64,000 nucleotides of DNA from Pempheris klunzingeri (lineage: Eukaryota; Chordata; Actinopteri; Acropomatiformes; Pempheridae), in contig NC_092013.1 in NCBI RefSeq assembly GCF_042242105.1, positions 20,346,618 to 20,410,617 of the forward strand. Direction: 5' to 3'. A model generated the notes under the pieces. That model searched no databases. It worked only from the letters and a program-made list of their open reading frames with translations, and was not told the origin of the DNA. The position numbers and the translations under genes are program-made. Shown here in pieces: positions 1 through 23,509 of the stretch (position 1 is the first letter of the stretch; the number at the start of each line of letters is the position of its first letter).

Positions 1-407
1 GCATAAAGACTGGAAACTTCATGGAATCTTGTTGTCGCTGTGAGTTTTGAGCTGCCATCACCTTAAATGTGTTCACCAATACAAGTTGAATCAAATCCAA
101 TATAATATTTTAGATGAAATTAATTGAAACAAAATGGCAATTCAGTCAGATTATCATGTTATATCTAAAGCACACCAATGGACTCTCATGTGTGGTTAAA
201 AAACAGCTGCTGAACTACATTTTCTGTGAGTAATATGGGATGCTTTTTGTATTATCAGTACTGTTTTATACCTCAAAGGGTGTATTCTATGCTGCTTTTA
301 TGGTTTAGTGAAATAAAGATAATTTTCCTCTCTGGGGGAAACTTGTTCTCTATTACATCTTGGTGACATTCTTCCAACATGATTTTGTAAACCTGCATAA
401 GACTTAC
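1..407. other. ece1 intron, window edge
   Basis: This is an intron downstream of the last visible ece1 exon. The zinc-site exon is not in it. The first 20 or so bases resemble part of a common teleost interspersed repeat, also present near 31.9-32.3 kb. Nothing else was recognised. Confidence 0.5.
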
Positions 408-12269
<11,862 letters not shown>

Positions 12270-12302
12270 GTTCCTCTCCAGCACCTCTCCTGTCCAACTC
12301 AC

Positions 12303-13800
12303 GTGTGTGAGGGAGTGTTTGTGTGTCCCGTCTACTCCTCAGAAGTCTCTGAGGCTCGAGGGTAGGGTTTCCCTCTAAAATCCATCAGGTGCTATCAGGT
12401 TTATCTGGTTGGAGCTCTTTCACTCAAACACCGAGTTGACTTTCAAAGAACGTGTCAGTCTTCTCCTTTCAAAAGCATTTTTCTGTACCCTTCAATCCAA
12501 ACAACACCCCTCAGAGCCCCCATGGTGCCTGGCAGACACCCCCGAGGGCAAATGTCACAACACCAACATAAACCTCCTCCCGGAAAGTCCTTGTAAGATC
12601 TCCTTGTGGGTCCTCTGTTCCTTTTTAAAACTTTTGTGCCTCTTCCTGGGCCAGCTTTTTTCCTGGACTTCCTCCTCAGCCCAGTCTATGCATACACGGC
12701 ACGAGAGAAGACGGAACTAGTGAAAAACAGGAAGGAGCACTGACTTGAGCGACTTACATGACTGAGGCTGACTGTGCGCGAGTGATTTGCGTGATTGTGT
12801 GTGTGTCTGTGTGTGTGAGTGAGTGTGTGTGTGTGAGTGCATTCCCCAGTGTGGTTTCACTTAGACTTGGGGAGGGGACCTCAAAGTTGTAGTTCACACC
12901 CTGTGTCTTTGCTATAGGACATGATACAGTCGGGGGAGGGGCCCAGGCTAAATATCCTCCTCCCACTACATGCTTGCAGCCGCTGCCCGTGGTGACCGTT
13001 ACCTGATAGGCACAACAGTCAGTTCCTCTCCAGTTTAACCCCTCACCCACAGGGCCGCCAACTCCTGATACAAACACCACATTTTAAATAGCTTTCTATT
13101 GAAACGTGTTAAAAACTTGCGTGAGAAAAAAAAAAAAAAAAGGTTTGAAAAGAAACCAAAAGAAAAATGTGTGTCACCAACACACTGCTAACATGTACAT
13201 TCATCCGCTTAGCGAGCTCTACTAAATATAACATTATAATGAAATATTCCAACAAATCATATTTAGGCCTGACCATGTACACTTTCCTTATATTGTTCCA
13301 GCATATTTCAAAATCCTAAAAAAGCAAATATCTCATTCCCAAAGTTCAAAAGTTTAGTCAGTCAGTCACAGTGTCACGAGGAGAATGTTTTATTGCAAAT
13401 ATAAAATCCAAAGTATCATTTTTTTTTTACAACCGAACCGAACTGCAGCAATAAACAGACAACATAATCTTCCATCAGAAAACTATATGAAACTGCTAAA
13501 GGTCTGTTGCTCGCAGCATAGACAATTCAGCCGTACAATGTGTGATCCAGATAAATGGTTACCTCCACAACGATATGTAACCCTATCAGTCCCCAGCAGA
13601 TGCCGTCATTCTGGCCACTGTTAAAGGCTTGCACACGAACCAAACAGTCAACATGTCAACAGTCCAGATCCTCACAAGCAAAATGAGCTATCGTGCTCGG
13701 TTGTGGGCCCCTCCTTTGTGCGCTGTTATGGGGATCCACGCAGTTTGCTTGTGTCCTGCTCTCCTTTATTCATAAATAATTAGCTGCGTGTTTTCATTGG
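12303..13800. other. Region upstream of ece1 internal start
   Basis: This presumably contains the promoter and 5' UTR of the ECE-1d-type transcript, but no TATA box or CpG cluster stands out. A GT-rich stretch lies at about 12,791-12,838 and an A-tract at about 13,125-13,141. No coding exon was recognised. Confidence 0.4.
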
Positions 13801-13804
13801 ATAT

Positions 13805-14180
13805 AAACATTTACACTAACATCTCTGCAGAGCCCTCACACCCCACACATAAACTATCTAAACTCCACCAGAGACAGTTTCTTCCCCCAGGCCGTCACCC
13901 TGATGAACTCCCACTAGTCTCAGAGACTCAGGAACCACTGTGCAATAGTCCCATACCTGCACATTGCACTATATCTGCACTACTTTGCACTATATAACTG
14001 CACTACATAAATGCACCACACCTACCTCCACTGTATATACTGTTGTTATGAGTACTTATATGGTTATTGTTCTTATTGTTGTAGTTTATTTCTAATTTTC
14101 TTACTGTACACCGGAGTCAAATTCCTTGTTTGCTTGTACAAACTTGGCCAATAAAGTTGATTCTGATTCTGATTGTGATT
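13805..14180 (+). mobile_element. 3' end of a LINE-type retrotransposon
   Basis: A degenerate coding tail resembles the last residues of fish LINE ORF2 (a phrase like FLPPG/PQAVTL). It is followed by TTGCACTAT/CTGCAC-rich sequence and the characteristic end AATTCCTTG...GGCCAATAAAGTTGATTC, with repeated GATTCT units ending at 14,180. The short terminal tandem unit suggests an L2/CR1-like clade. It is 5'-truncated, as is usual. Confidence 0.65.
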
Positions 14181-17100
14181 ATAGATTTTGACTGTGGCCA
14201 AAGAACCTCAGAGTTCCTTTTTTTAATTTAGAAATGTTCTGTCTGTGTTGATCGATCAGTAATGAAACTGTTGTGTTGTCGTCACTGTGACGTCTCAATC
14301 ATCAGTGTGACGACTGTGCTGTAATGATTTATCATATCTGAAGCTAATTAGCAGCTTTAGAGACGAAGGTAAATGGAAGTAGGACACAGATGTTTTTTGG
14401 CACGGGACTGAAAGAGATAAACTGGATAATATAACGCAGGGACTAACATTCAGCGACCACTTGATCCAAGTTAATGATGTTTCCTACTGCTTTATCACTA
14501 ATGTTAATAAATGCAGGTAAAATAAACATCCAATGTTAATGTGACACCAGTAAACAGAGGCCCTGTAGCTAAAACACGAGGCACCACAGAAGCACATTAA
14601 CATGAGATTTTCTTACAGCAATACAAAGAGGGCAATGATTAACCTCAGCTGTCTGCCTGACAGAAACACAGCTCCCTCCAGAGCGACTGCTAAACACAAT
14701 GCACCGCGGAGGTGAGAAACAATCGTGACTACATTTCTGCCAACGGAGACATGAAGAACGTAAATCAGAAGCGTCGCCGTACTAAAAGGGCAGTAAAGTG
14801 CTGCCTGTGTTGTTCTATCAGTGTAATCTCCGTCTCCTTCTGGACATTCACCTCTGGCTTCCATCCTCACTTGTTCACATTCACTGAGCACAAGATGAAC
14901 CAGCCACGGAACATAAATGTTTACTCGATGAAGACAGTTTCGATTTTTCATGTAAACCTAACAAGGGGACGACCCGGTTGCAGGTCCATGCTTTGTTTTA
15001 TTTCCCACTTGTTTCACATAAACACGTCACGGAGGGAAAGAAAACATGTTCCCCACCACAAGAATTCCAGAGAAATCCAGGCAAACCCAGAGCCCAGATT
15101 CCTGCTAAATCTTATTTTCTATCAGACAAGATACCGCAAATCGACCGCAGGAGGAGGTAGCTGCTGCTAGCCTTATCTTGACTCTGCGATAGCAACAAAA
15201 AAAAAAGAAAATCACAGAAATGCCCCAACCCTTCCTGTGCTACTGTGTTTTTACACTTAGTTAAACGCAGCGCCCGGCCAGCCAAGTCACATTATCGGCT
15301 TATAAAAGGCCTGTTGGGACAAAAGATGGAGCGCTGAAGTGATGAGAGAAGCAGAGAGACAGGCACGGGTGGAGGACGGGGGGGGGGGGGTAAGTGGTAG
15401 GCCAACGACGTTTTTAGGACACTTTCAGGACACTATTACATAAATGTCTTTAAGCGACCTATAGCTAAGAGCACGGGGGGGGGGGCCTAATGGGGTTATT
15501 GATATTTGACTACTTCCTCTCTCTGTGCAAACACACACTGCATTTGGTCTCCATCAATATTTAACCTACAATTCGTGAAAGCATTAGAGCCGCTCCATGT
15601 AACAAAACAGGGGAAGCTTACTGAATTACTCAACATGTACTGTAAAAAAAAAAAAAAAAGTTTGATTTTAAGCGTGGAGTCTGCTTCACATCACAATGCA
15701 GAGCAACTCTGCTGGCACGGGCCGCGTTGTTGTCGCGCACACGCACGCATTCCTCAGCACACATTCACTGGTTTTTGCACACTTTCCTGACAATGGGGTC
15801 TGTGCAGATGTGCTTGCACATGTTGCTACACAGACTGCCCCCCCCACCCACCCGAGCCAAATCCCTGCTTAGTGACAACACTGCCTTCGCTTTCCTGTTA
15901 ACGATATTTGGTGACTAATTTGACCCGTTTCCTTGAGAAAAAACGCCTCTGAATTTTTGCACCTGATGTAATGAGTCATGTTTTCTGCATCTAACTGCAT
16001 AATCCTGCTGCTGGGAATCATATGTAAACATTTACTATCTAAGGTCATCAGCGTGCCAGAACTTGCTGCAATGGAAGGAGAGAGAAAGCTGTGTCGAATA
16101 ACATCGGGAGAAACTGTTCCTGTTGACGCACCAACTTTCTGGAAGTCAAGCAGAGTGGCAGCAGGGAGCCATTAGAAAATCACGCAGATCTCTACAATAA
16201 CAGTCTGTCCTGTAGTGTCACACAGGGCGCGACGACGTCTTCCCAAAGAAAAGCTCAAAGTACGAGGGGTCAGAATCCCACGATTCTTGGAAACAACTGC
16301 AGGGCCACGGCCGCAAACCTCAAACATGCATCAATAATTCGTCACTGATCCTGCAAACCAGACGATTATTTGTAGCGCAGGGGGCATTCCTCCAAGAATA
16401 ACTGGAGCATGTTTGTGTTGGGATGTGTTGTGCTGCGCTTGTTTGACAGTGACCAGTGTTTGACAGTTTATTTCTGAAGAGAAAAATGAGAACAGGTCAA
16501 GAATTTAGTGAAGGAAAAGAAAAGAAGACATTAGGGGAAGGAAGGAGTGCAGGTGATTTACTGGCGTGTTTGACGTAAGCTGGCAGTAAACACATTCTGC
16601 ATCTGAGGGAAGGCGGCTCAGTCAACCACCATGGTAAGCCAGCGAGATGGTAGGTCCAGATGCGGTTTTAGACCACAGGAGCAGTAATTTAACAGCACAT
16701 GCCAAGAGCGATCTGAGCTTCATATTCTGTGTGACTGAGTTACTCAATCTCCGTGTTTTGAGTCACCTTTCTGCTGAAACGCAACTTCTGCTTTTCAGTT
16801 TTGACCTACAGTGCGCTCGCAACCTCCCTGTCATGGAGAGACGAGCCACACGCGCCCACTACAGAAAAACAGAACTTCCTCCGCAGGCTTAAAGTAATCA
16901 GTTAACCGTATTTTTGTGGAATCCTAAAGGTGAACAGCGTGGTGGGGAAAAACATTCCAGAAATACCGCAATGCCAAAAGTAAACATGGCCACACTTCTC
17001 ACTACAACAAGATTAAGCAAGCACAGTATAAACAGTCTCATCCGATTTGACATTATCTCACCTGAAGGTGAACTGCTTGCACACGTAGCGACTATATTAC

Positions 17101-19331
17101 GCATGAGGCTGTTTACTGCAGTGACCCAAGCTGTCCTGTACTGTCCCCCTTGGCCTGTGTCACGTGCCTGTGTGCGCAAGTTGACCGTATGTTCACGTAT
17201 CAAATGCAGCAAACAAGCAAATGAACGGGGATGATGACCCCATACGCAGACATTCCTGAATGCAGATGCTATGCCCATGTTATGTCCTTTGTTCTGCCTT
17301 TTGTGTTTCTGCCCGAAGGCCACAGATAAGACAAAAGTTGTCCCAGGCTTTAACTCCTAACCTCTGACGTCAGGACAGCAATGGAAATGTCTTTCTTTTC
17401 ACAGCATGGAGATGTTTCCTTTGGAGAAAACACCCAGATAATGAAGTGTTACCCAAAAAAAAAGCTACTTTCCCAGGAAATCAGCTTTCCCCCCGCTCGG
17501 GAGTAGGATTGTTAAACTAAGCCGAGGGACGTTTACCAGAATCATAACACTTTTGGTTTATTTTTAGTCGTTCATGTGCCCTGTTGCTTTGAAAAAAATA
17601 AAGAGGCTGAATTTTCTCTCACATGGTTATTAATATGCAGGCTGCTGGTCTGAAATTCTTCAGATTCCTGGTTGCCAGAGGACTATAGGTCATTTTTCTA
17701 TGCACGTTTCAGATACTCTGACGTGTGTGCAAAGATCAAATATCATTCAGTCAGGTCTTTTGTCACGGTCACGCACTGCGTCTACTGCAAGCTGATTAAG
17801 TTTTGTCACCAATCAGTCGCACACAAATGACATATTCATGTATGATTATATATTCTAAAATAACTGCACTCTGTGTGTGTGGGGGGGGGTTGTGTTAACC
17901 AAGTGTAATTTAAGAGCTCCCAATTTGCATTTTTTTCCTGTGTAAAGTCAGGATTAAAGGAGTGGCACATGGAAGCTTGCTTAGAAAGAGATTTTCAGCC
18001 ACGGCACAGACAGATAACAGGAGATTACCTGTTCCCACTGTTGTTATGGCGCCCTGCAGCACAGTCACGATCACACCTAGGTAATGAATAACTGCAGAGT
18101 AAAGCAAACTGCACCACATCCAGAGCCGTGTAACGTTATTAAGCCAATCAATCACTCGGGCATTAGCTTGCACAACTAGTGATCCAAAAAACTTCACTAG
18201 AGCGAGCTAATTCTAATTCAACCAACGGATTTATTGGTTTGAATTTGTAGCACCGGATTTGGGCGTTTTAACCGCCTCACAAGTTAGAACAGCACATGAT
18301 AAAGCAGAACTAGTCCTCAATGAACAGGACAAAGCTGTAGGACAGAGTTAGAAGATGTGAAATGTCTGCCTGTGGTAACAGGAGATTTTGTCCTTCCCAG
18401 TTGTTTTGTAAAGTGCTCTATGAATAAAGGTTGCTCGCACCTTTTTCTTCATCCTTTCAATTGATTAACAAAACGATCCCTCGTCATGTGTTGCCAAGCA
18501 TTGCAGTTTACTTTATCAAAACAATCAGTAGATGAAATATAACATCTGCAACTTATCACCCAGGTTGATTTATGGTCAAAGATCTGTTTGCTTAAAGAGG
18601 TTTTTGACTGATGATCTCTTTCATGTGGCTGCTTACAATCTCTCCTCCAAAACCATTTAGCTCAAAACAATCCAAGCTAACATTTAGACAGTCAAAGTAA
18701 ATATTAATTTTATGCCTCTGCAATCACTGAACCCAGCAAAGCACTCATCTTGGCCGCGATGTGGTTTCGGCTGTAGTTTGTGGGTTTATTCAGTATAAAG
18801 GCTAAACTGTTACACAGGTCACTGAAAATGATTGAACTGTTATGTGACTCACTGAAAGTACATGTAGGGCTCAGATGGGGAAACTTTGTGGGTTTTATAA
18901 TTCCTACTGAGTTACAGTGCAAGTGGAAAACAGTTTGTGAACAGATGTAAAAAAAGAAAAAAAAAAAGAAATGGTAGTAGCCTAAAAAAAGAGTGCAAAC
19001 ATATTTCATAAAGGCAACTTAATATGGAAATAGAGACTATTGGGACATTATATTGACTTCATAGGAAATTAAAACACAGCACAGCAACGATGTGATCACT
19101 GAACTGTCCCAGCGTTACAAACTCTGGAGCTACATGAGAAATAAAATCGCAGAATTATATTTCCTAGTGAAGAATAAACTTGTCAACAACTAAAATGATC
19201 AAATCCAGCGCAGCATTTAACATGTGATGTTGTGTCCCTGCGTCAGAGGATGTTTTTTTTTTGGTTTTTTGTTTTGCTCATCAGAGAGTGCTGCTCTAGT
19301 AAACAGGAGAAAACTGAGTTGGTGCTCCTAC
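14181..19331. other. Gene-free intergenic stretch
   Basis: No coding exon was recognised on either strand. Several open frames of 60-150 codons (for example 14,712-15,170 plus and 16,898-17,323 minus) lack family motifs or splice context. Poly-G runs are near 15,380-15,391, 15,475-15,485 and 17,881-17,889, and an A-tract is near 15,644-15,659. A SINE/LINE-like tail with GTAAAGTGCTCTATGAATAAA is at about 18,408-18,430. Confidence 0.45.
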
Positions 19332-19494
19332 CGTGCTGTCGGACGGTCCTGCCGCGGCTCCGCTGAGCTGTGTGACCGGCGGACAGTGAGCGAGCCCCGG
19401 CTAGAGCTGCCAAAGAGACCGCGCCTCCCTGTCAAGATAGTTCACATCCCTCTGAAAGCCTCTCCGCTGCGTCGCTGCCCCGGAAATCATCTCA

Positions 19495-19500
<6 letters not shown>
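19332..19500 (-). promoter_or_regulatory. CpG-rich segment, candidate upstream ece1 first exon
   Basis: A CpG-rich island in otherwise AT-rich DNA contains an ETS-like TTCCGG on the minus strand. On that strand a possible donor, G|GTAGGA, lies at 19,331/19,332. Such an exon would be non-coding and could splice to the acceptor at 12,228, giving translation from MSTYKRA. This is inferred from position and composition only; it could equally be an unrelated promoter. Confidence 0.35.
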
Positions 19501-19526
<26 letters not shown>

Positions 19527-19530
19527 CGCT
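19495..19530. repeat. CGCA/CA microsatellite
   Basis: Consecutive CGCA tetranucleotides pass into CA dinucleotides at the edge of the CpG-rich segment. Confidence 0.85.
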
Positions 19531-19710
19531 ATAACTATGAGCTAGGTGTTATTTAGGACTGATCCAAACTGATCTCTCAGGATGTCCTGAAGTGTTTTTT
19601 AATTGACTTCCTTTCTTATCGTCTCTGCCTCTCTTATTAAACGACACTACTTCCGCACACACACTTGACCTGCACCACATATACTTACTTACTGCATATA
19701 TCTACATATA

Positions 19711-19948
19711 CACTGTTGCCCATAAAGTTGGAATAAAATGTTTTTTTAACTCTTCTCATGAAATGATTGTGACAGTGTGATTTATTCTTGATAAATAAAG
19801 TGTAAAGTCTTCTACACTTTATTGATCAAACTCTTCCAAACACATCACAGTGAAACTTAAACCACAATTAACCTTTGCAAACTGTGTATTCAGGCTTTAA
19901 CAAAATTGGGGGTATTGAACAATTATTCCAACTTTATGGGCAACAGTG
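19711..19948. mobile_element. TA-flanked MITE with about 30-bp terminal inverted repeats
   Basis: The left end CACTGTTGCCCATAAAGTTG at 19,711 is the exact reverse complement of the right end finishing at 19,948. Both are flanked by TA (19,709-19,710 and 19,949-19,950), as expected for Tc1/mariner-type insertion. The interior has a second small inverted repeat around the ATAAAGTGTA/TACACTTTAT pair. There is no transposase ORF. It appears inserted in older retroelement-like sequence. Confidence 0.8.
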
Positions 19949-21890
19949 TATATACTTATGCTGCTCTCCATATATCTAACCTCAGTGTATTCATACTGTT
20001 TATTCTCTGTATAATATCTCACTTTTTCCATTACTTGCACTCGTACCTGTATGACTCACTACGCCTTCTGCAGCTCTGGTTAGATATTTAAACTACAAGT
20101 CTTTGTCTCAGTACTTGTAAAGTATTATAAAGTTGAATGTAATCTAAAGATAACCTTCTGTTCTTTAAAGCTCCTTAATTCAGTCCAGCTCCTTCATTTC
20201 AGATGGCAGACGTCCCGCCTTCATTTATATCAATATTTCCCCCCTGATAGAGGCAAATGTTATATATCAGCTTGACCCTAAAGTTATATTTCCCTTTTAG
20301 CAGCTCACTCTGAGGGAACAGCGGATAAATAAGTTATTAGCTAATAAATAAATGAGCTGACCTACTTAGGTAGGCGGCCTGTCCCAGAGTGTCAATATGG
20401 GTATTTATCAGAGTAACGTTAATTTAAGAACCACTCATGGTTACTTTTGTTTTTTCCTGCTTTAGTGTTAACTGCCTCACTACACTGGTTCATCCTTCAC
20501 CAAGCGGTTTATGTGCCTGTACTTTTATAACACCATGAAGCCCCTCAGACATCTCAAACTGCTGTCCGCAGTCGACAGCATCGCAACCTTAAAATAAACC
20601 GAAACTCCCAGCAGGAGGAAAACTAAATAGTGAAAGGGAAAAAAAAAAAGCTCCTTAGTGAGATTTCTCTTTTGGTTTCACTAGATCTGATTCTGCCTGA
20701 TAAATATTGATTTTCCAGGCACGAACACCATTAAATACTCTGAAACAACACAGGACGAGCTGGCTACAAGCAGTCGGCTTCACACGCAAAACAATCAATC
20801 ATGTTGGATGTTAGAATTATAACCTCTTAGTGAAAGTGGGTTAAAAGATCCCAACACACGTGCGATGCTCGGGTCTATTTAGCTTGGGAATTTCAATGCT
20901 AACTGGCTGATTATTGGCTGAAGTATATTAGAAGAAAAAAAACAAAACACAATGAAATAATGAAACTTGGGCTGCAGGTGTCGTATCCCATGTTGTGACG
21001 GAGCTTGTTCCACCTGTGGGCCCGTTCAGCTGCTGACTGTGAGGGAGCCTCACAGTGACATCCAAAGGAGGCTCAGCAAACAGCAGGGCGCCTGTTCAAT
21101 GAAGAATCAAATCCATTTCTTAAATTCTACATATTAAATACAGCGAGTTTACATTGTCATGGATACAATAAGCAAAGATATAATGATAATTATACCAGCA
21201 ACTACATCAGGCTGACAGCGTGAAGTAAATCTCACCACTGTTCATATTTAGGAGCTATTTATCTACTGTTGTTGTCACTAGCTGTTAACTGAGTGACGTT
21301 CTGTACTGTTTCTGAGGTGCTTGTCCTTCATCACATTGCACTCTTTACTTCACTACATTTTCTTGACCAATGCATTATTAATTACTTTAGAGACTCAGAA
21401 TTTATTTTCAAAACATATGATCAGTTTATAAAAATGTTATCTATGCCTTCTGCTTATGATAAGAGAGAACCAATAAAAAAAATTAAAAAAAAGTCTCTGG
21501 TGTGATTCTAATGACATAACTTCAGCCCCCCCCCATCCTTGAATTTTATCATCTCTTTTTCTATTTTTCCCTTTTTTCCCTGTTTTGTATATTTCTTGTT
21601 GAGCTTTTTGTTTTGTGTCATTTTGTTATGCACTGTCATGCTGAATATTTGTGCACTTTTAAAGGGCCATTGCAAACCATGTGTGGCTCTGGTATGCAGC
21701 ATTGGTCCACTTAAAACACATTACACAGCATATAATAGTATGATACTGACAGGGCCATTCTCCTTGCATGGGTGCCTTTATTTCTAATACTTTAAGCACA
21801 CGGTACATGTTTTCCTGATATGACCTGTGCGCGTTTACTGAAGTTTTGACTGCAGAACTTCCACTTTTGATGCAGTATAGTGTGGCACCG
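19949..21890. other. Intergenic sequence, retroelement-like at left end
   Basis: About 19,950-20,150 reads like a degenerate LINE 3' tail (CTTGTAAAGTATTATAAAGTTG), possibly continuing sequence left of the MITE. The remainder has no recognisable gene. Confidence 0.4.
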
Positions 21891-22209
21891 TGTCCCCCCA
21901 GCAGTCATCTAAATGAAGCAGTGCGTCGGTCCACAGACAGGCGGAGCTCTCGGTCCACCTACTCCCACAGCAGCAGCATGGCATCGTTATTTCTAAGGTT
22001 TTTTTTTTTTTTTTGTGGTTTTTTTTTCCCCCCTCCTCGTGGGATACAGACCGCTATTCTCAGACCCCGGAGCCACAGTCGGAAAAGTGTGGCCTTCCAT
22101 AAAGGACCGTGAAAGCACCGACAAGGACGCACATTTGTAGGTGGAGGACTGAATGAGCTGCGGACACATCTGGATTTAAAGATTTCTGTCCCGGTAAACG
22201 CCACTTACA
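21890..22209 (+). promoter_or_regulatory. Candidate alpl promoter and non-coding exon 1
   Basis: This relatively GC-rich segment sits about 2.5 kb upstream of the alpl start codon and ends in a strong donor (ACA|GTGAGTAC) at 22,209/22,210. The alpl start-codon exon begins at an acceptor at 24,616, so at least one upstream non-coding exon is required, as in mammalian ALPL. Its identity here is inferred from position and the donor only. Poly-T tracts interrupt it. Confidence 0.35.
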
Positions 22210-23368
22210 GTGAGTACAACACCAATGCAACTTTTTTTTTGTTGCTGTTGTTGTTGTTGTTGTTTATTGGCTTGTTTCTTGCCTCCACACAAAACACGCT
22301 GTCGGCTTAAATTTGGCCACAGACTTGAAATATTTGCACGTTTCCTCTCAGCATCCGCTCCGATTATCGCTGAGAGTTCATCCTTTTGTCAGATGAGCCT
22401 CTCTGGATTTTAAAGGGAGTTTTTTTTTTTTTTTCTTTCTGGTCAACTGTTGCACCGAGAGCAGCTCTGTTATTGTCCAGTTTTCACCAGGATGAAGTGC
22501 TGCTCCTTGATGGGCTTCAGTGCCACACTGTTAGTTCATTTGTTAACAAGTCATACAGGACTTTATGGTGGGATTTTTTAATTTCTGCAACCATTTAGGC
22601 AGTTTAAGGTTGCAAAAATGCTTGAAAGGGGTTCATTTGTTTCCCTGCACCTCCTCCTGTTTTCTCAGATTTGCAATGTATAGAAGGCTGCAGTAATATT
22701 CCTTTCCATCCTCATTTATTTATAATAAAATGACAGAATCTAGACATGTTTGGGAGGCTCTGCTCTAAACTGACACCACCCATTATGTTCCCAGCACGCT
22801 GAATATATTATTTTATTTGGCTAGATACTCACACACAATGACAGATCAGACCTTTTCTCAGAAAGGGAATTAATAAATCAGATGTCCCGCCCGGGTGTGA
22901 AATTCAGATTAAATGTTAGGTATTCTGTGGGCACAAAAGAGGCAGGATGAGGCTGGATGGTGTGAGAGGCAAACCAAGTTGCCTGTTAAAAAACTGGCAA
23001 CTGCGTTCCGCGTGCTTGCCAATTGGAGTGAGCTGAGACAGAGAAGATAACACAATCTTGTCTGTCTGAAAAACCAGGCCCGGCACGATAAATGCAGGGT
23101 TTTGATAGAGCATTTTGGATGTCAGCCTCGATTTATCAGCCCCTCCACTCCTGAGCATAATCAAAAGGCTAATCCTTGCTTTGGAGCTGCTACCTGCCGG
23201 AGTGGAGCGTTTAAGTGCCTGTGCCACTTGCTTCAGGCTTCAGGCTTCAGCTGCAGCTCAGGAGAGAGCTCGTGGTGACAAAGTTATTTGCTCGCTGGGA
23301 AATTTCCTCCCGTTCGACTCCTGCTGGGTTTTTGGATACGTTGGAGCAGCCGAGCGCTTGGTGACACC
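22210..23368. other. Sequence between candidate alpl exon 1 and the microprotein ORF
   Basis: A GTT-repeat run is at about 22,241-22,263 and poly-T runs follow. Three copies of a GCTTCAG unit lie at about 23,231-23,249, just before the small ORF. No other gene was recognised. Confidence 0.45.
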
Positions 23369-23509
23369 ATGATTGACAACGTGGGGCTACATGTGATAGT
23401 GACCACAGCCCTGACCACCTTGTTGATGATGGCTGTGTTGGTGGTGCTGTGCTACTTCACCTGCAGACTGGCCAGTATACTGCCCCTGGGTGGACCAGGC
23501 GGCTTTTAA
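23369..23509 (+). CDS. Putative 46-residue single-pass membrane microprotein
   Basis: Not recognised. The ORF starts at an ATG in good context (GACACC before it, A at -3) and stops at TAA 23,507-23,509. It encodes a short polar N terminus (MIDNVGLH), one uninterrupted hydrophobic helix at about residues 9-32 (includes LLMMAVLVVLCYF), two cysteines near its end, a single arginine, and a Gly/Pro-rich tail ending GGPGGF. About 72 percent of codons end in G or C, with GTG, CTG and ACC dominating, unlike the AT-rich surroundings. It lies 1.3 kb upstream of the alpl start on the same strand. It could be its own gene, part of an alternative alpl 5' exon (an upstream ORF), or chance. It lacks the features of sarcolipin, phospholamban or OST4 as I know them. 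Confidence 0.45.
   Translation: MIDNVGLHVIVTTALTTLLMMAVLVVLCYFTCRLASILPLGGPGGF

Noticed and set aside
12270-12302. Upstream in-frame extension of ece1 beginning with GTG
   Set aside because: The extension starts at a non-ATG codon; the ATG at 12,269 has strong context and matches the human ECE-1d start.
14712-15170. 152-codon open frame, the second-longest in the window
   Set aside because: Irregular codon use, no recognisable domain, no promoter or neighbouring exon; consistent with chance.
15380-15391. Poly-G run as a possible G-quadruplex or regulatory site
   Set aside because: A single homopolymer run without the spaced G-tracts of a clear quadruplex motif; several similar runs occur in the same intergenic region.
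16898-17323. 141-codon minus-strand open frame with a hydrophobic segment
   Set aside because: Overlaps an equally long plus-strand frame, has no recognised domain, and shows no codon bias like that of the 23.4-kb microprotein.
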